This document shows, piece after piece, positions 1 to 5,380 of a DNA stretch of 10,737 nucleotides. Position numbers and translations under genes: made by a program. Where the stretch lies: assembly GCA_001805125.1 (NCBI GenBank), contig MHEF01000029.1:1-10737 (forward strand), given 5' to 3'. Source of the stretch: Nitrospirae bacterium RBG_13_39_12. GTDB lineage: Bacteria > Nitrospirota > Thermodesulfovibrionia > Thermodesulfovibrionales > SM23-35. The notes under the pieces are model-generated. The model ran no database searches. It was not told where the DNA came from and worked only from the letters and a program-made list of their open reading frames with translations. How positions within the stretch are numbered: position 1 is the first letter of the stretch; each line of letters starts with the position of its first letter.

Positions 1-106
1 AGACATATATAAACTCTTTCAGATTCTTCAATTGAACAGCTTTTAGTTCATCTAAATATTCCTCTATTCTTCGCAACTTTTTTTCAATTAGCTGTTTATC
101 TATCAT
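1..106 (-). CDS. hepT: HepT-like HEPN toxin (DUF86), N-terminal part
   Basis: Partial gene running off the left edge; 35 codons are visible from an ATG at 104-106. The N-terminus MIDKQLIEKKLRRIEEYLDE is typical of the helical HEPN/DUF86 family, the RNase toxin of MntA/HepT (type VII) modules. The catalytic R-x(4-6)-H motif would lie further in and is outside the window, so activity cannot be judged. The start codon lies inside the 3' end of the upstream mntA-like gene (11-nt overlap), the tight coupling expected for this pair. The call rests on the N-terminal pattern plus the partner gene. Confidence 0.75.
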   Translation of the reverse strand, partial: MIDKQLIEKKLRRIEEYLDELKAVQLKNLKEFIYV

Positions 107-494
107 AAACATTCATTCCTGAAACAAACTTATATTCCTGATAATCGGTAATTGTCTTTTCTCTAAATCTTCCGTAAATATTTCTGTCTTTTATAGTTAA
201 TGGAATGCCATATTTCATCACCTGGTGAGTGAGGAATGCTGAAGCATCATTCAAAACTACAAGGTCAACCTCTTTACCGGTCTGATTTGAAAGCATATTA
301 ATAAGACGCAATAACTTCAGTCCTTCAGGAGGTTTTTTAAAGTAAATTGCGACATCAATATCACTGTTTTTCTGTTTCTTTTGTACGTGAGAACCAAAGA
401 GGATTGCAAAAATAATGTTTGAATCTTTCAGAAATAAATTGGTCAGTTTCAGCATTATATCGTGAACTCTGTTATCAGTCATGGCGCTCATCAT
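96..494 (-). CDS. mntA: MntA-like nucleotidyltransferase antitoxin
   Basis: A 132-residue minimal nucleotidyltransferase. The active-site signature is G34-S35 followed by D45-I-D47, with a third acidic residue at D77 (EVDLVVL). In MntA/HepT systems this enzyme AMPylates the HEPN toxin and so neutralises it. The spacing between GS and DxD is nine residues, one shorter than the usual ten, but the catalytic residues are present. It overlaps the downstream hepT start by 11 nt. The start is uncertain: ATGs occur at codons 1, 2 and 5. A good -10 hexamer (TATAAT, 500-505) lies only 5 nt before the first ATG, so a transcript from it would favour the fifth codon (482). I saw no convincing -35 and no strong ribosome binding site. 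Confidence 0.85.
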   Translation of the reverse strand: MMSAMTDNRVHDIMLKLTNLFLKDSNIIFAILFGSHVQKKQKNSDIDVAIYFKKPPEGLKLLRLINMLSNQTGKEVDLVVLNDASAFLTHQVMKYGIPLTIKDRNIYGRFREKTITDYQEYKFVSGMNVYDR

Positions 495-613
495 TTTTAA
501 TTATACTATTTTTATTCATTATTTGGATTCCAATTTTCTGATTAGTCCGGATTATTTCATAGCGAACTCTGTTCCAACAGTTGAATTCTAAGCTGTCATT
601 CAGATCCCTTCTT

Positions 614-684
614 TTGTCATTCCGAGCGAAGCGAGGAATCTTTCCTTTTGCTCAGGGTAAACTCCGCGAGGAATCTTTTCCTCC
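614..684 (+). repeat. Dispersed intergenic repeat (GTCATTCCGAGCG type), copy 1
   Basis: Within the 495-867 gene-free stretch. It begins with the TTCCGAGCGAAGCGAGGAAT type motif and continues through TTTTGCTCAGGGTAA to a second GCGAGGAATC. The same order of motifs recurs at 1273-1402. A degenerate start of a further copy (TGTCATTCAGATCCC) lies at 594-608. Such sequences are widespread intergenic repeats in several bacterial phyla. Plus-strand reading frames across it are not genes. The rest of 495-867 is AT-rich and I see nothing else in it apart from the hairpin at its right end. Confidence 0.7.
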
Positions 685-850
685 TTGAATATTCCTACCA
701 TTTTAAACTCAAATCTTCCCACTTCAGATTAACCCAAATAATGCGATTGAATGATGCAGATGTTGAGAATAAATTAATTTTTCGATACCTTAGTGTACCT
801 TTAACTAATGGTATAACGATATTTTTATCCATAAAACAAATAAAAATAAT

Positions 851-867
851 CTCGATAATTCATCGAG
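851..867 (-). terminator. Possible Rho-independent terminator after the GIY-YIG gene
   Basis: A perfect 6-bp inverted repeat (CTCGAT / ATCGAG, loop of 5) starts directly after the stop codon of the minus-strand GIY-YIG gene. On the transcribed strand it is followed by a T-rich run (ATTATTTTTATTTG). The stem is short and only half G+C, so termination is likely weak. Confidence 0.4.
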
Positions 868-1164
868 TTAAATAAATTTATGAGCAATGTCTGCATTATT
901 ATGGTTAATTTGTTTTACTAACTGGTTCTTCTTCTCTCTCCTCCATTTCTTAATCTCTTTTTCTCTTTCTATAGCTGATAGTATATCTTTTATCTCTTCA
1001 AAATAAACCAGTTTATTTAAGTTGTATTTTTTTGTAAATCCTTTGATTATCTTATTCTTATGCTCATAGATTCTCCGCTCAAGGTTATTTGTTATTCCAA
1101 CATACATTACTTTGTTATTCCAGTTTGTAAGCAGGTAAACATAGTATGTTTTTTCTTCAGACAT
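868..1164 (-). CDS. GIY-YIG nuclease family protein (UPF0213/YhbQ-like)
   Basis: A 98-residue single-domain GIY-YIG protein. Visible family marks are YYVYLL (7-12, the GIY strand), YVGIT (21-25, the YIG strand), R30-R31 and H35 on the first helix, E66 as the likely metal ligand, and the KKWRREKKNQLV stretch (72-83) that ends the domain. Small stand-alone members are putative endonucleases of unknown role. The last residues (INHNNADIAHKFI) differ from the usual short tail of the family, so the C-terminus may have been replaced by local sequence. The only candidate ribosome binding site, GGGAG about 9 nt before the ATG, is part of the adjoining intergenic repeat. Repeats flank the gene on both sides (614-684 and 1168-1402). 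Confidence 0.85.
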   Translation of the reverse strand: MSEEKTYYVYLLTNWNNKVMYVGITNNLERRIYEHKNKIIKGFTKKYNLNKLVYFEEIKDILSAIEREKEIKKWRREKKNQLVKQINHNNADIAHKFI

Positions 1165-1167
1165 TTA

Positions 1168-1257
1168 AGATTTCTCCCTTCGGTCGAAATGACAAATGTA
1201 AAAGTCGAGATGACAAAAAGTAAAGATCGAAATGACAAAAGAAAAGGTCGAGATGAC
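1168..1257 (+). repeat. Tandem TCGARATGAC repeat upstream of the GIY-YIG gene
   Basis: The decamers TCGAAATGAC and TCGAGATGAC alternate at 1184, 1205, 1227 and 1248, giving periods of 21, 22 and 21 bp. The spacers are A-rich. The block begins with a CTCCCTTCGG motif (1173-1182). It is a multiplied end segment of the same dispersed repeat seen at 614-684 and 1273-1402 (compare the ...GGGGTGACAAA end at 1394-1404). Confidence 0.75.
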
Positions 1258-1272
1258 ATCCTACCCTTTGTC

Positions 1273-1402
1273 TGTCATTCCTAGCCCCTTTTTTGTTATT
1301 CCGAGCGGAGAGATGAATCTTTCCTTCTGCTCAGGGTAACCTCAGTGAGGAATCTCTTAAAATCAAAGTATTTTAAGACCCCTCGCTTTGATCGGGGTGA
1401 CA
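1273..1402 (+). repeat. Dispersed intergenic repeat, copy 2, with two hairpins
   Basis: Shares with 614-684 the order TGTCATTCC or TTATTCCGAGCG, GAATCTTTCCTTCTGCTCAG, GGTAA, GAGGAATCT. It contains an 8-bp perfect hairpin (CTTAAAAT 1356-1363 / ATTTTAAG 1370-1377) and then ACCCC 1378-1382 / GGGGT 1394-1398. The stretch 1405-1484 beyond it holds nothing I can recognise. Confidence 0.65.
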
Positions 1403-1484
1403 AAATAGGGACTTTTGCAAGAGCCTCAACAGCATAAGAAACAATATATTGATGGATTTCAAAAGTTGATTATTGTTCACTTCT

Positions 1485-1604
1485 TCATGCTTTTACGAGC
1501 GGCAATTCTTTACCAATTTCATATAGTCTCTCAGGGGCAATATCAGCACCATTTGGCCAACATAAGGTGTTAAGATCAACAAAGAATTTCTTAAAATTTT
1601 TATT
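1485..1604 (-). pseudogene. DUF2442 protein remnant (C-terminal end only)
   Basis: An open stretch of 39 codons ending in TGA, with an in-frame TAA just upstream at 1605-1607 and no start codon. The residues FKKFFVDLNTLCWPNGADIA followed by PERLYEIG match the conserved C-terminal WPNGAD(I/L)xPxxLYE end of DUF2442 proteins, small proteins often found beside DUF4160 partners in toxin-antitoxin-like pairs. The N-terminal half is missing, and the break coincides with an 18-bp tandem duplication at 1597-1632. No DUF4160 partner is visible. Confidence 0.65.
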
Positions 1605-1632
1605 TTAGGGGTCGTTTTTATTTTAGGGGTCG
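1597..1632 (+). repeat. Exact 18-bp tandem duplication
   Basis: TTTTTATTTTAGGGGTCG occurs twice back to back (1597-1614 and 1615-1632), immediately followed by CGTCTCAATTTTTGACA. It sits exactly at the truncated edge of the DUF2442 remnant. Confidence 0.85.
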
Positions 1633-1658
1633 CGTCTCAATTTTTGACATTTCAAACT

Positions 1659-1738
1659 GACAAGCTCACAAGCTGACAAATGGTTTATTGACATCATAAC
1701 TGCAGTGAAGCGTAAAATCGTAAAGCGTAAATTGTAAA
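1659..1738 (+). repeat. Short 8-nt and 7-nt tandem repeats
   Basis: Two mini-arrays in the spacer between the DUF2442 remnant and the broken toxin gene. The first has 8-mers of the type GACAAGCT/CACAAGCT (1659-1682). The second has GCGTAAAA then the heptamers TCGTAAA, GCGTAAA and TTGTAAA (1710-1738). The second has the same 7-nt period as the larger repeat family described elsewhere in the window. Confidence 0.6.
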
Positions 1739-1782
1739 GAGTTCATTTACTCAACGATTTAATGACACCAGTAAACATTTTA

Positions 1783-2052
1783 TCAATATACTTCTTCGTG
1801 TCCACCTATATCAATCAATAAAACATCTTCTTTCCCTATAAAACTAAAGATAACACGGGTATTGTAATCCACACTAAATGCTTAGAGACCTTCAAGTTTT
1901 CCTGTCAATTTGTGTGTTCTTACACGAGGATGGAAAGGATCTTTTACAAATAATTCTATCGCATCCCAGAATCTCTTTCTCAGCTCTTCATTGTTCTTTA
2001 CTTTCTTTTTATAAATTCGCTTAAAACCTTGATCCCAGGTTATCTTAATCAC
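1783..2052 (-). pseudogene. RelE/StbE-type mRNA interferase toxin with an internal stop
   Basis: Reading from a GTG at 2050-2052 gives 56 residues (ITWDQGFKRIYKKKVKN... LTGKLEGL), then TAA at 1882-1884, then 32 more residues in the same frame (AFSVDYNTRVIFSFI... DVLLIDIGGHEEVY) and a TGA. Both halves fit one RelE/ParE-fold toxin of about 89 residues: the FHPRVRTHKLTGKL segment, the SVDYNTRVIF strand and the C-terminal GGHEEVY with the expected His. The stop replaces the position normally held by an aromatic residue (LxGxW/Y-AF). From a Tyr codon it needs one base change; from Trp it needs two. The GTG overlaps the antitoxin stop by 8 nt, the usual antitoxin-toxin coupling. The toxin is probably inactive unless the stop is a sequencing or assembly error. 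Confidence 0.8.
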
Positions 2053-2260
2053 TCTCTAAATCCTTATATAATTCTTTCACGGTTCCCCGTTTCACGATCC
2101 CCTTTTTGAGATTAGCTTGCACCTCTTTAACCCTTTTCGCGATTGCATCTCTTTTCGCTTCAATTAGTTGTTTCTTGATAATTTCAGCTGCAAATTCTTT
2201 ATCATCCAGCGGCAAAAGATTAAATTCTTCAATCAGTTTTGTTATGGTTGCACCACTCAT
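2045..2260 (-). CDS. Type II antitoxin (partner of the RelE-type toxin)
   Basis: A 71-residue, charged, largely helical protein (MSGATITKLIEEFNLLPLDD..., KRVKEVQANLKKGIVKRGTV...). It has the form of antitoxins that lie upstream of RelE/StbE toxins: an N-terminal helical dimerisation part and a basic, toxin-wrapping C-terminus. I cannot assign it to a precise fold family. It has an excellent ribosome binding site (AGGAGG, 5 nt before the ATG). A possible -10 (TATGAT, about 2285-2290) lies upstream without a clear -35. The stop overlaps the GTG start of the broken toxin by 8 nt. With that toxin interrupted, this may be an orphan antitoxin still able to bind its operator or a related toxin. Confidence 0.75.
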   Translation of the reverse strand: MSGATITKLIEEFNLLPLDDKEFAAEIIKKQLIEAKRDAIAKRVKEVQANLKKGIVKRGTVKELYKDLESD

Positions 2261-2327
2261 ATTTTCCTCCTTTCATCGCTTGTTTTATCATATCACATTT
2301 AATAAAAATGGAATGAAATGGGGTCAT

Positions 2328-2390
2328 ATCGCCCGGAATCAGACTTGTTTATTGCGTTTATCATGGTCGCAAAGCGCATGGCGCACAGCG
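2328..2390 (+). repeat. 63-bp dispersed element, copy R1
   Basis: Begins ATCGCCCGGAATCAGACTTG and ends GCGCATGGCGCACAGCG. It aligns without gaps to 4924-4985 and 6397-6459 and has the same orientation. An inverted repeat TTGCG (2352-2356) / CGCAA (2368-2372) lies inside, followed by GCGC-ATG-GCGC. To its right (2391-2418) is a degenerate continuation of CGTAA and GCGCAAAGCG words. It lies between the fcl stop and the antitoxin gene. Confidence 0.85.
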
Positions 2391-2426
2391 TAAAAGCAAT
2401 CACGTAAGGCGCAAAGCGAAAAGCGC

Positions 2427-3434
2427 TCATCGGGGTTGTCTTGTGGAAACATACCATTCAATTGTTTTTTTAAGTCCCTGTTCGAATTTTGTCTTCGCTT
2501 TAAAACCAAATTCTCTCTCTGCTTTTGATATATCCAGCATTCTCCTTGGCTGGCCGTCTGGCTTTGACGTATCCCATGTTATCGCTCCCTGAAAGCCGGT
2601 TAATCTCGCAATTAATGCAACAAGGTCTTTTATGGAAATCTCAAAGCCGGCTCCTATATTTACAGGGTCAGGCTTGTTGTATTTTTCTGCTGCTAAAACA
2701 ATCGCTTCAGCACAATCCTCAACATATAAAAATTCTCTTGATGCTGTACCGGTTCCCCAGACCACCACCGCAGGTGGTGAGTCAGTAGTAGGCACTACGG
2801 AGTCGGCAGCGTTATTGCTTACTTCATACTTCTTACTGCATACTCCAGTTTTAGCGTCAATACATTTCTTTATCAAAGCAGGTATGACATGGGATGATTC
2901 AGGGTTAAAATTATCTCCGGGACCATAAAGGTTCACAGGTAAAAGATAGATTGCATTAAAACCATACTGCTGTCTGTATGCCTGAGCCTGAACTAACAGC
3001 ATCTTTTTTGCAAGTCCGTAAGGAGCATTTGTTTCTTCCGGATAGCCACTCCAGAGGTCTTCCTCTCTGAAAGGAATGGGTGTGAATTTCGGATATGCAC
3101 AGATAGTGCCGATAGCCACAAATTTTTCAATTCCCTTCTGTCTTCCAATTTCCATCAGTTGAACACCCATCATGAGGTTTTCATAGAAGAACTTTCCCGG
3201 GTTGACACGATTAGCCCCAATGCCTCCGACTCTGGCAGCAAGATGGATAACAACATCAGGCTTTGCATCCCTGTATAATTTCTGAACTGCTTCCATCTGA
3301 ACAAGGTCATAATCCCTGCTTTTAGGAATAAAAATGTTATCGCAGCTGCGTTTTTTTAGTTTCTCAACCACAAAAGAGCCGAGAAAACCAGCGCCGCCTG
3401 TGACTAAAACTCGTTTATCCTTCCAGAAATCCAT
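2427..3434 (-). CDS. fcl: GDP-L-fucose synthase (GDP-4-keto-6-deoxymannose epimerase/reductase)
   Basis: A cytoplasmic short-chain dehydrogenase/reductase that converts GDP-4-keto-6-deoxymannose to GDP-L-fucose with NADPH, the step after Gmd. Seen: the Rossmann motif GGAGFLGS (13-20), LAARVGGIGAN (66-75), GTICAYP (109-115; C112 matches the family's active-site Cys), the catalytic pair Y139-x3-K143, and ESSHVIPALI (179-188; H182 matches the active-site His). It ends in the usual DGQPRRMLDISKA and GLKKTIEWY segments. At 335 residues it is about 20-25 longer than usual. The excess is residues 196-220, encoded by a heptamer-repeat element placed just before the VVVWGTGT strand. It is the last gene of the sugar cluster, 209 bp after gmd; AGGA lies about 10 nt before the ATG. 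Confidence 0.95.
   Translation of the reverse strand: MDFWKDKRVLVTGGAGFLGSFVVEKLKKRSCDNIFIPKSRDYDLVQMEAVQKLYRDAKPDVVIHLAARVGGIGANRVNPGKFFYENLMMGVQLMEIGRQKGIEKFVAIGTICAYPKFTPIPFREEDLWSGYPEETNAPYGLAKKMLLVQAQAYRQQYGFNAIYLLPVNLYGPGDNFNPESSHVIPALIKKCIDAKTGVCSKKYEVSNNAADSVVPTTDSPPAVVVWGTGTASREFLYVEDCAEAIVLAAEKYNKPDPVNIGAGFEISIKDLVALIARLTGFQGAITWDTSKPDGQPRRMLDISKAEREFGFKAKTKFEQGLKKTIEWYVSTRQPR
2777..2848 (-). repeat. Heptamer-repeat element inserted in frame in fcl
   Basis: Read on the coding strand, degenerate AGTAAGC heptamers (AGTATGC, AGTAAGA, AGTATGA, AGTAAGC) fill the first half. The second half carries the same family in the opposite orientation (on the plus strand AGTAGGC, ACTACGG, AGTCGGC). 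The element encodes residues 196-220, a Ser/Lys/Val/Thr-rich stretch absent from typical Fcl proteins. Positions 2810-2843 match gmd positions 3973-4006 at 29 of 34 bases. Confidence 0.8.
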
Positions 3435-3488
3435 AATTATTATCGTCCTTTGTCCTGCTGTTACTTAAAGACTCGGCATTCTTTAATC

Positions 3489-3640
3489 GGTTACGAGGCT
3501 CGTTTCGGCTTTTACTAATCGTTTTTCGTCTGTAGGTTACGAGACCCGTTTCGTTGTTCGGTTACGTCGTTCGTCTTTTTCACGTGACCGTCTAACGCTC
3601 GACGATACGGGTTTCATAGCCGTTGTACGTAACCGTTTCT
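3489..3640. repeat. Degenerate GGTTACGAG repeats between fcl and gmd
   Basis: Two 19-bp copies, GGTTACGAGGCTCGTTTCG at 3489-3507 and GGTTACGAGACCCGTTTCG at 3535-3553, plus a partial GGTTACG (3560-3566). Related inverted words (ACGGGTTTC, CGTAACCGTTTC) occur at 3607-3639. Each copy can fold on itself (CGAGAC / GTTTCG with one G-T pair). The base composition is much richer in CpG than the flanking genes. No gene fits in this 209-bp spacer. Confidence 0.65.
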
Positions 3641-3643
3641 TTA

Positions 3644-4861
3644 TCAACACCTTTCCCTTATCTTCTCATATAATGAAAAATCGTGGTTGGTATAGGTAAA
3701 TCCTTTTTTCTCACACGCTCTTATACCTTCGCCAAAAGGTTTTAAACCTACCAGTTTAAAATCATAATCAACCATTATCTTTACCAGTTCTTCAAAGGTT
3801 GTCCTTGGCTTCCATCCGAGTTTCTTCTTTGCCTTTGATATATCTGCCTTTAAAAAGTCTACCTCTGTAGGACGGAAATATTTTGGGTCTATCTCAATCA
3901 GCGTGTCTCCGACCTTTGGCAGTACGCAGTAAGGACTATGCACTATGGACTTCTTTATTTTTGCTACTTTTTCTTTACTGCTTACTCCATACTTCTCACT
4001 GCTTACTGATGCGACGATTCCTTTCTCAGTAGTGCCTTTTCCTTTCCACCTTAGCTCGATGCCTGCGTAGGAAAATGCTTTTTCCACAAATTCTCTTACA
4101 GAATGGCTTTCCCCTGTACCAACAGCATAATCCTCAGGCTCTTTTTGCTGAAGCATAAGCCACATCATCTCAACATATTCAGGAGCAAAACCCCAGTCTC
4201 TCTTCGCATTTAGATTACCAAGGTATAGTTTCTTCTGTTTTCCTGCAAGAATGTTTGCAATCGCCATTGTTATCTTTCTTGTTACAAATGTCTCTCCCCT
4301 TCGGGGTGACTCATGGTTAAAAAGTATGCCGTTACATGCAAATTTTTTATAGCCTTCTCTGAAATTAACAACCATCCAGTATGAATAAACCTTTGCTGCA
4401 GCATAAGGACTGCGCGGACGAAAAGGTGTATTTTCATTTTGAGGCGGCTGGGCTGACCCGAACATTTCAGATGAAGAAGCCTGATAGAATCTGGTCTTGA
4501 TTCCACTCCTTCTTATAGCATCCAGCAGCCTTGTTGTGCCGAGTGCTGTGATATCCCCTGTGTATTCAGGCATATCAAAACTTACCCTTACATGGCTCTG
4601 CGCACCTAAATGATATATTTCATCAGGTTTTATATTGTAGATTATATGTGCAAGCTGGCCTGAATCCGAGAGATCTCCGTAACGAAGGAATAATCTCGTG
4701 CCTGGTATATGAGGGTCTGAGTAAATGTGGTCTATCCTACCGGTATTGAATGTACTTGCACGACGGATTAGTCCGTGCACCTCATAGTCTTTGGACAATA
4801 ACAACTCTGCAAGGTATGACCCATCCTGACCTGTTATACCTGTAATTAAAGCTTTTTTCAT
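3644..4861 (-). CDS. gmd: GDP-mannose 4,6-dehydratase
   Basis: Converts GDP-D-mannose to GDP-4-keto-6-deoxy-D-mannose, the first step to GDP-L-fucose. Seen: the NADP-binding GITGQDGSYLAE (8-19), GDLSDSG (62-68), HLGAQSHVRVSFD (84-96), QASSSEMFG (127-135, catalytic Ser/Glu), the Y153-x3-K157 pair, NHESPRRGETFVTRKI (182-197), the RDWGFAPEYVE segment, and DPKYFRPTEVD (325-335). The protein is 405 residues against about 345-375 for the family. Residues 285-315 hold an extra stretch of roughly 20 residues between the native EKGIVASV and KVGDTLIEIDP, encoded by a heptamer-repeat element; the C-terminal tail beyond the usual end is also longer. I chose the ATG at 4859-4861 because AGGTGG lies 5 nt before it. 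An upstream in-frame GTG at 4868-4870 lies within that ribosome binding site. Confidence 0.95.
   Translation of the reverse strand: MKKALITGITGQDGSYLAELLLSKDYEVHGLIRRASTFNTGRIDHIYSDPHIPGTRLFLRYGDLSDSGQLAHIIYNIKPDEIYHLGAQSHVRVSFDMPEYTGDITALGTTRLLDAIRRSGIKTRFYQASSSEMFGSAQPPQNENTPFRPRSPYAAAKVYSYWMVVNFREGYKKFACNGILFNHESPRRGETFVTRKITMAIANILAGKQKKLYLGNLNAKRDWGFAPEYVEMMWLMLQQKEPEDYAVGTGESHSVREFVEKAFSYAGIELRWKGKGTTEKGIVASVSSEKYGVSSKEKVAKIKKSIVHSPYCVLPKVGDTLIEIDPKYFRPTEVDFLKADISKAKKKLGWKPRTTFEELVKIMVDYDFKLVGLKPFGEGIRACEKKGFTYTNHDFSLYEKIRERC
3918..4009 (-). repeat. Heptamer-repeat element inserted in frame in gmd
   Basis: On the coding strand it opens with AGTAAGC, AGTGAGA, AGTATGG, AGTAAGC (upstream half). 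It ends with the same family reversed (plus strand GGCAGTA, CGCAGTA, AGGACTA, TGCACTA), with an A-rich linker between. The arrangement, orientation and reading phase are the same as in the fcl insert. It encodes residues 285-315. Confidence 0.8.
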
Positions 4862-4923
4862 TCTTACCACCTTAACTAATTTTATTTACATTTATTTAAT
4901 GTTAGAAGATTTGACATCGTTTA

Positions 4924-4985
4924 ATCGCCCGGAATCAGACTTGTTTATTGTGTTTATCATGGTCGCAAAGCGTATGGCGCACTGC
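4924..4985 (+). repeat. 63-bp dispersed element, copy R2
   Basis: Nearly identical to R1: three differences over 62 positions by eye. It lies between the gmd start and the SxtJ-family gene stop, ending 3 bp before the latter. The internal stem is TTGTG (4948-4952) / CGCAA (4964-4968), kept through a G-T pair. Its GCGTATGGCGC also retains a wobble-paired mini hairpin. Confidence 0.85.
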
Positions 4986-4988
4986 AAG

Positions 4989-5372
4989 TTACCAGACATT
5001 TTCAAGGTCTTTTGATACGTACTTGTGATTTTTTTCTATCCAGTAGGATTTTGAATATACACTACTTTTTCTGAGTCTCATAAAGTCGCCTTTAACTATC
5101 CTGTACAGAACAGCTATCGGTGTCAGGAACAGAAAGAATATAAGGGTTAGGATTATTTTCGAATTGATCGTTCCCAGAACATGCGCAAATTTCAGCCATC
5201 CTTTAGCAATTATTAATGATAGCTTTTTAACAAAAATACCTATAAATAAAAGAACTAAGGCAACATAAAAGAATACCTTCATTTCAAACAGAAGACCTAA
5301 AGCAACACATGCAAGGGCAAGAATGCTTATGGTTTCTAATGCTTTGGGATTTGAATTATCTCTGGATTTCAT
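4989..5372 (-). CDS. SxtJ-family small membrane protein
   Basis: A 127-residue integral membrane protein with three hydrophobic segments (about 12-30, 33-48 and 71-90). The order GWLKFAHVLGTINSKIIL, then FFLFLTPIAVLYRIVKGD and a C-terminal SYWIEK is the pattern I know from SxtJ-family proteins. These are usually found next to a DUF5989 protein and a carbamoyltransferase in polysaccharide or natural-product clusters. Its function is unknown. Neither usual neighbour is visible here; instead it starts 8 nt after the UXS stop, so it is probably co-transcribed with UXS. The ribosome binding site is weak (AAAGA). Confidence 0.7.
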   Translation of the reverse strand: MKSRDNSNPKALETISILALACVALGLLFEMKVFFYVALVLLFIGIFVKKLSLIIAKGWLKFAHVLGTINSKIILTLIFFLFLTPIAVLYRIVKGDFMRLRKSSVYSKSYWIEKNHKYVSKDLENVW

Positions 5373-5380
5373 ATTCTTTA

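Noticed and set aside
495..625. Minus-strand open stretch reading EFNCWNRVRYEIIRTNQKIG upstream of mntA
   Set aside because: No start codon outside the repeat, and the upstream part is translation of repeat DNA; I could not match it to a family, so it is not reported as a gene fragment.
648..875. Plus-strand open frame of 75 codons
   Set aside because: Starts inside the dispersed intergenic repeat, has no family resemblance and runs into the hairpin after the GIY-YIG gene.
1060..1284. Plus-strand open frame opposite the GIY-YIG gene
   Set aside because: Antisense to a recognised gene and continues through the TCGARATGAC tandem repeat.
2106..2393. Plus-strand open frame across the antitoxin and element R1
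   Set aside because: Antisense to the antitoxin, with an N-terminus resembling a signal peptide only by composition; no ribosome binding site or family pattern.
4282..4506. Second minus-strand frame inside gmd
   Set aside because: Shadow of gmd in another frame; the gmd frame carries all catalytic motifs.
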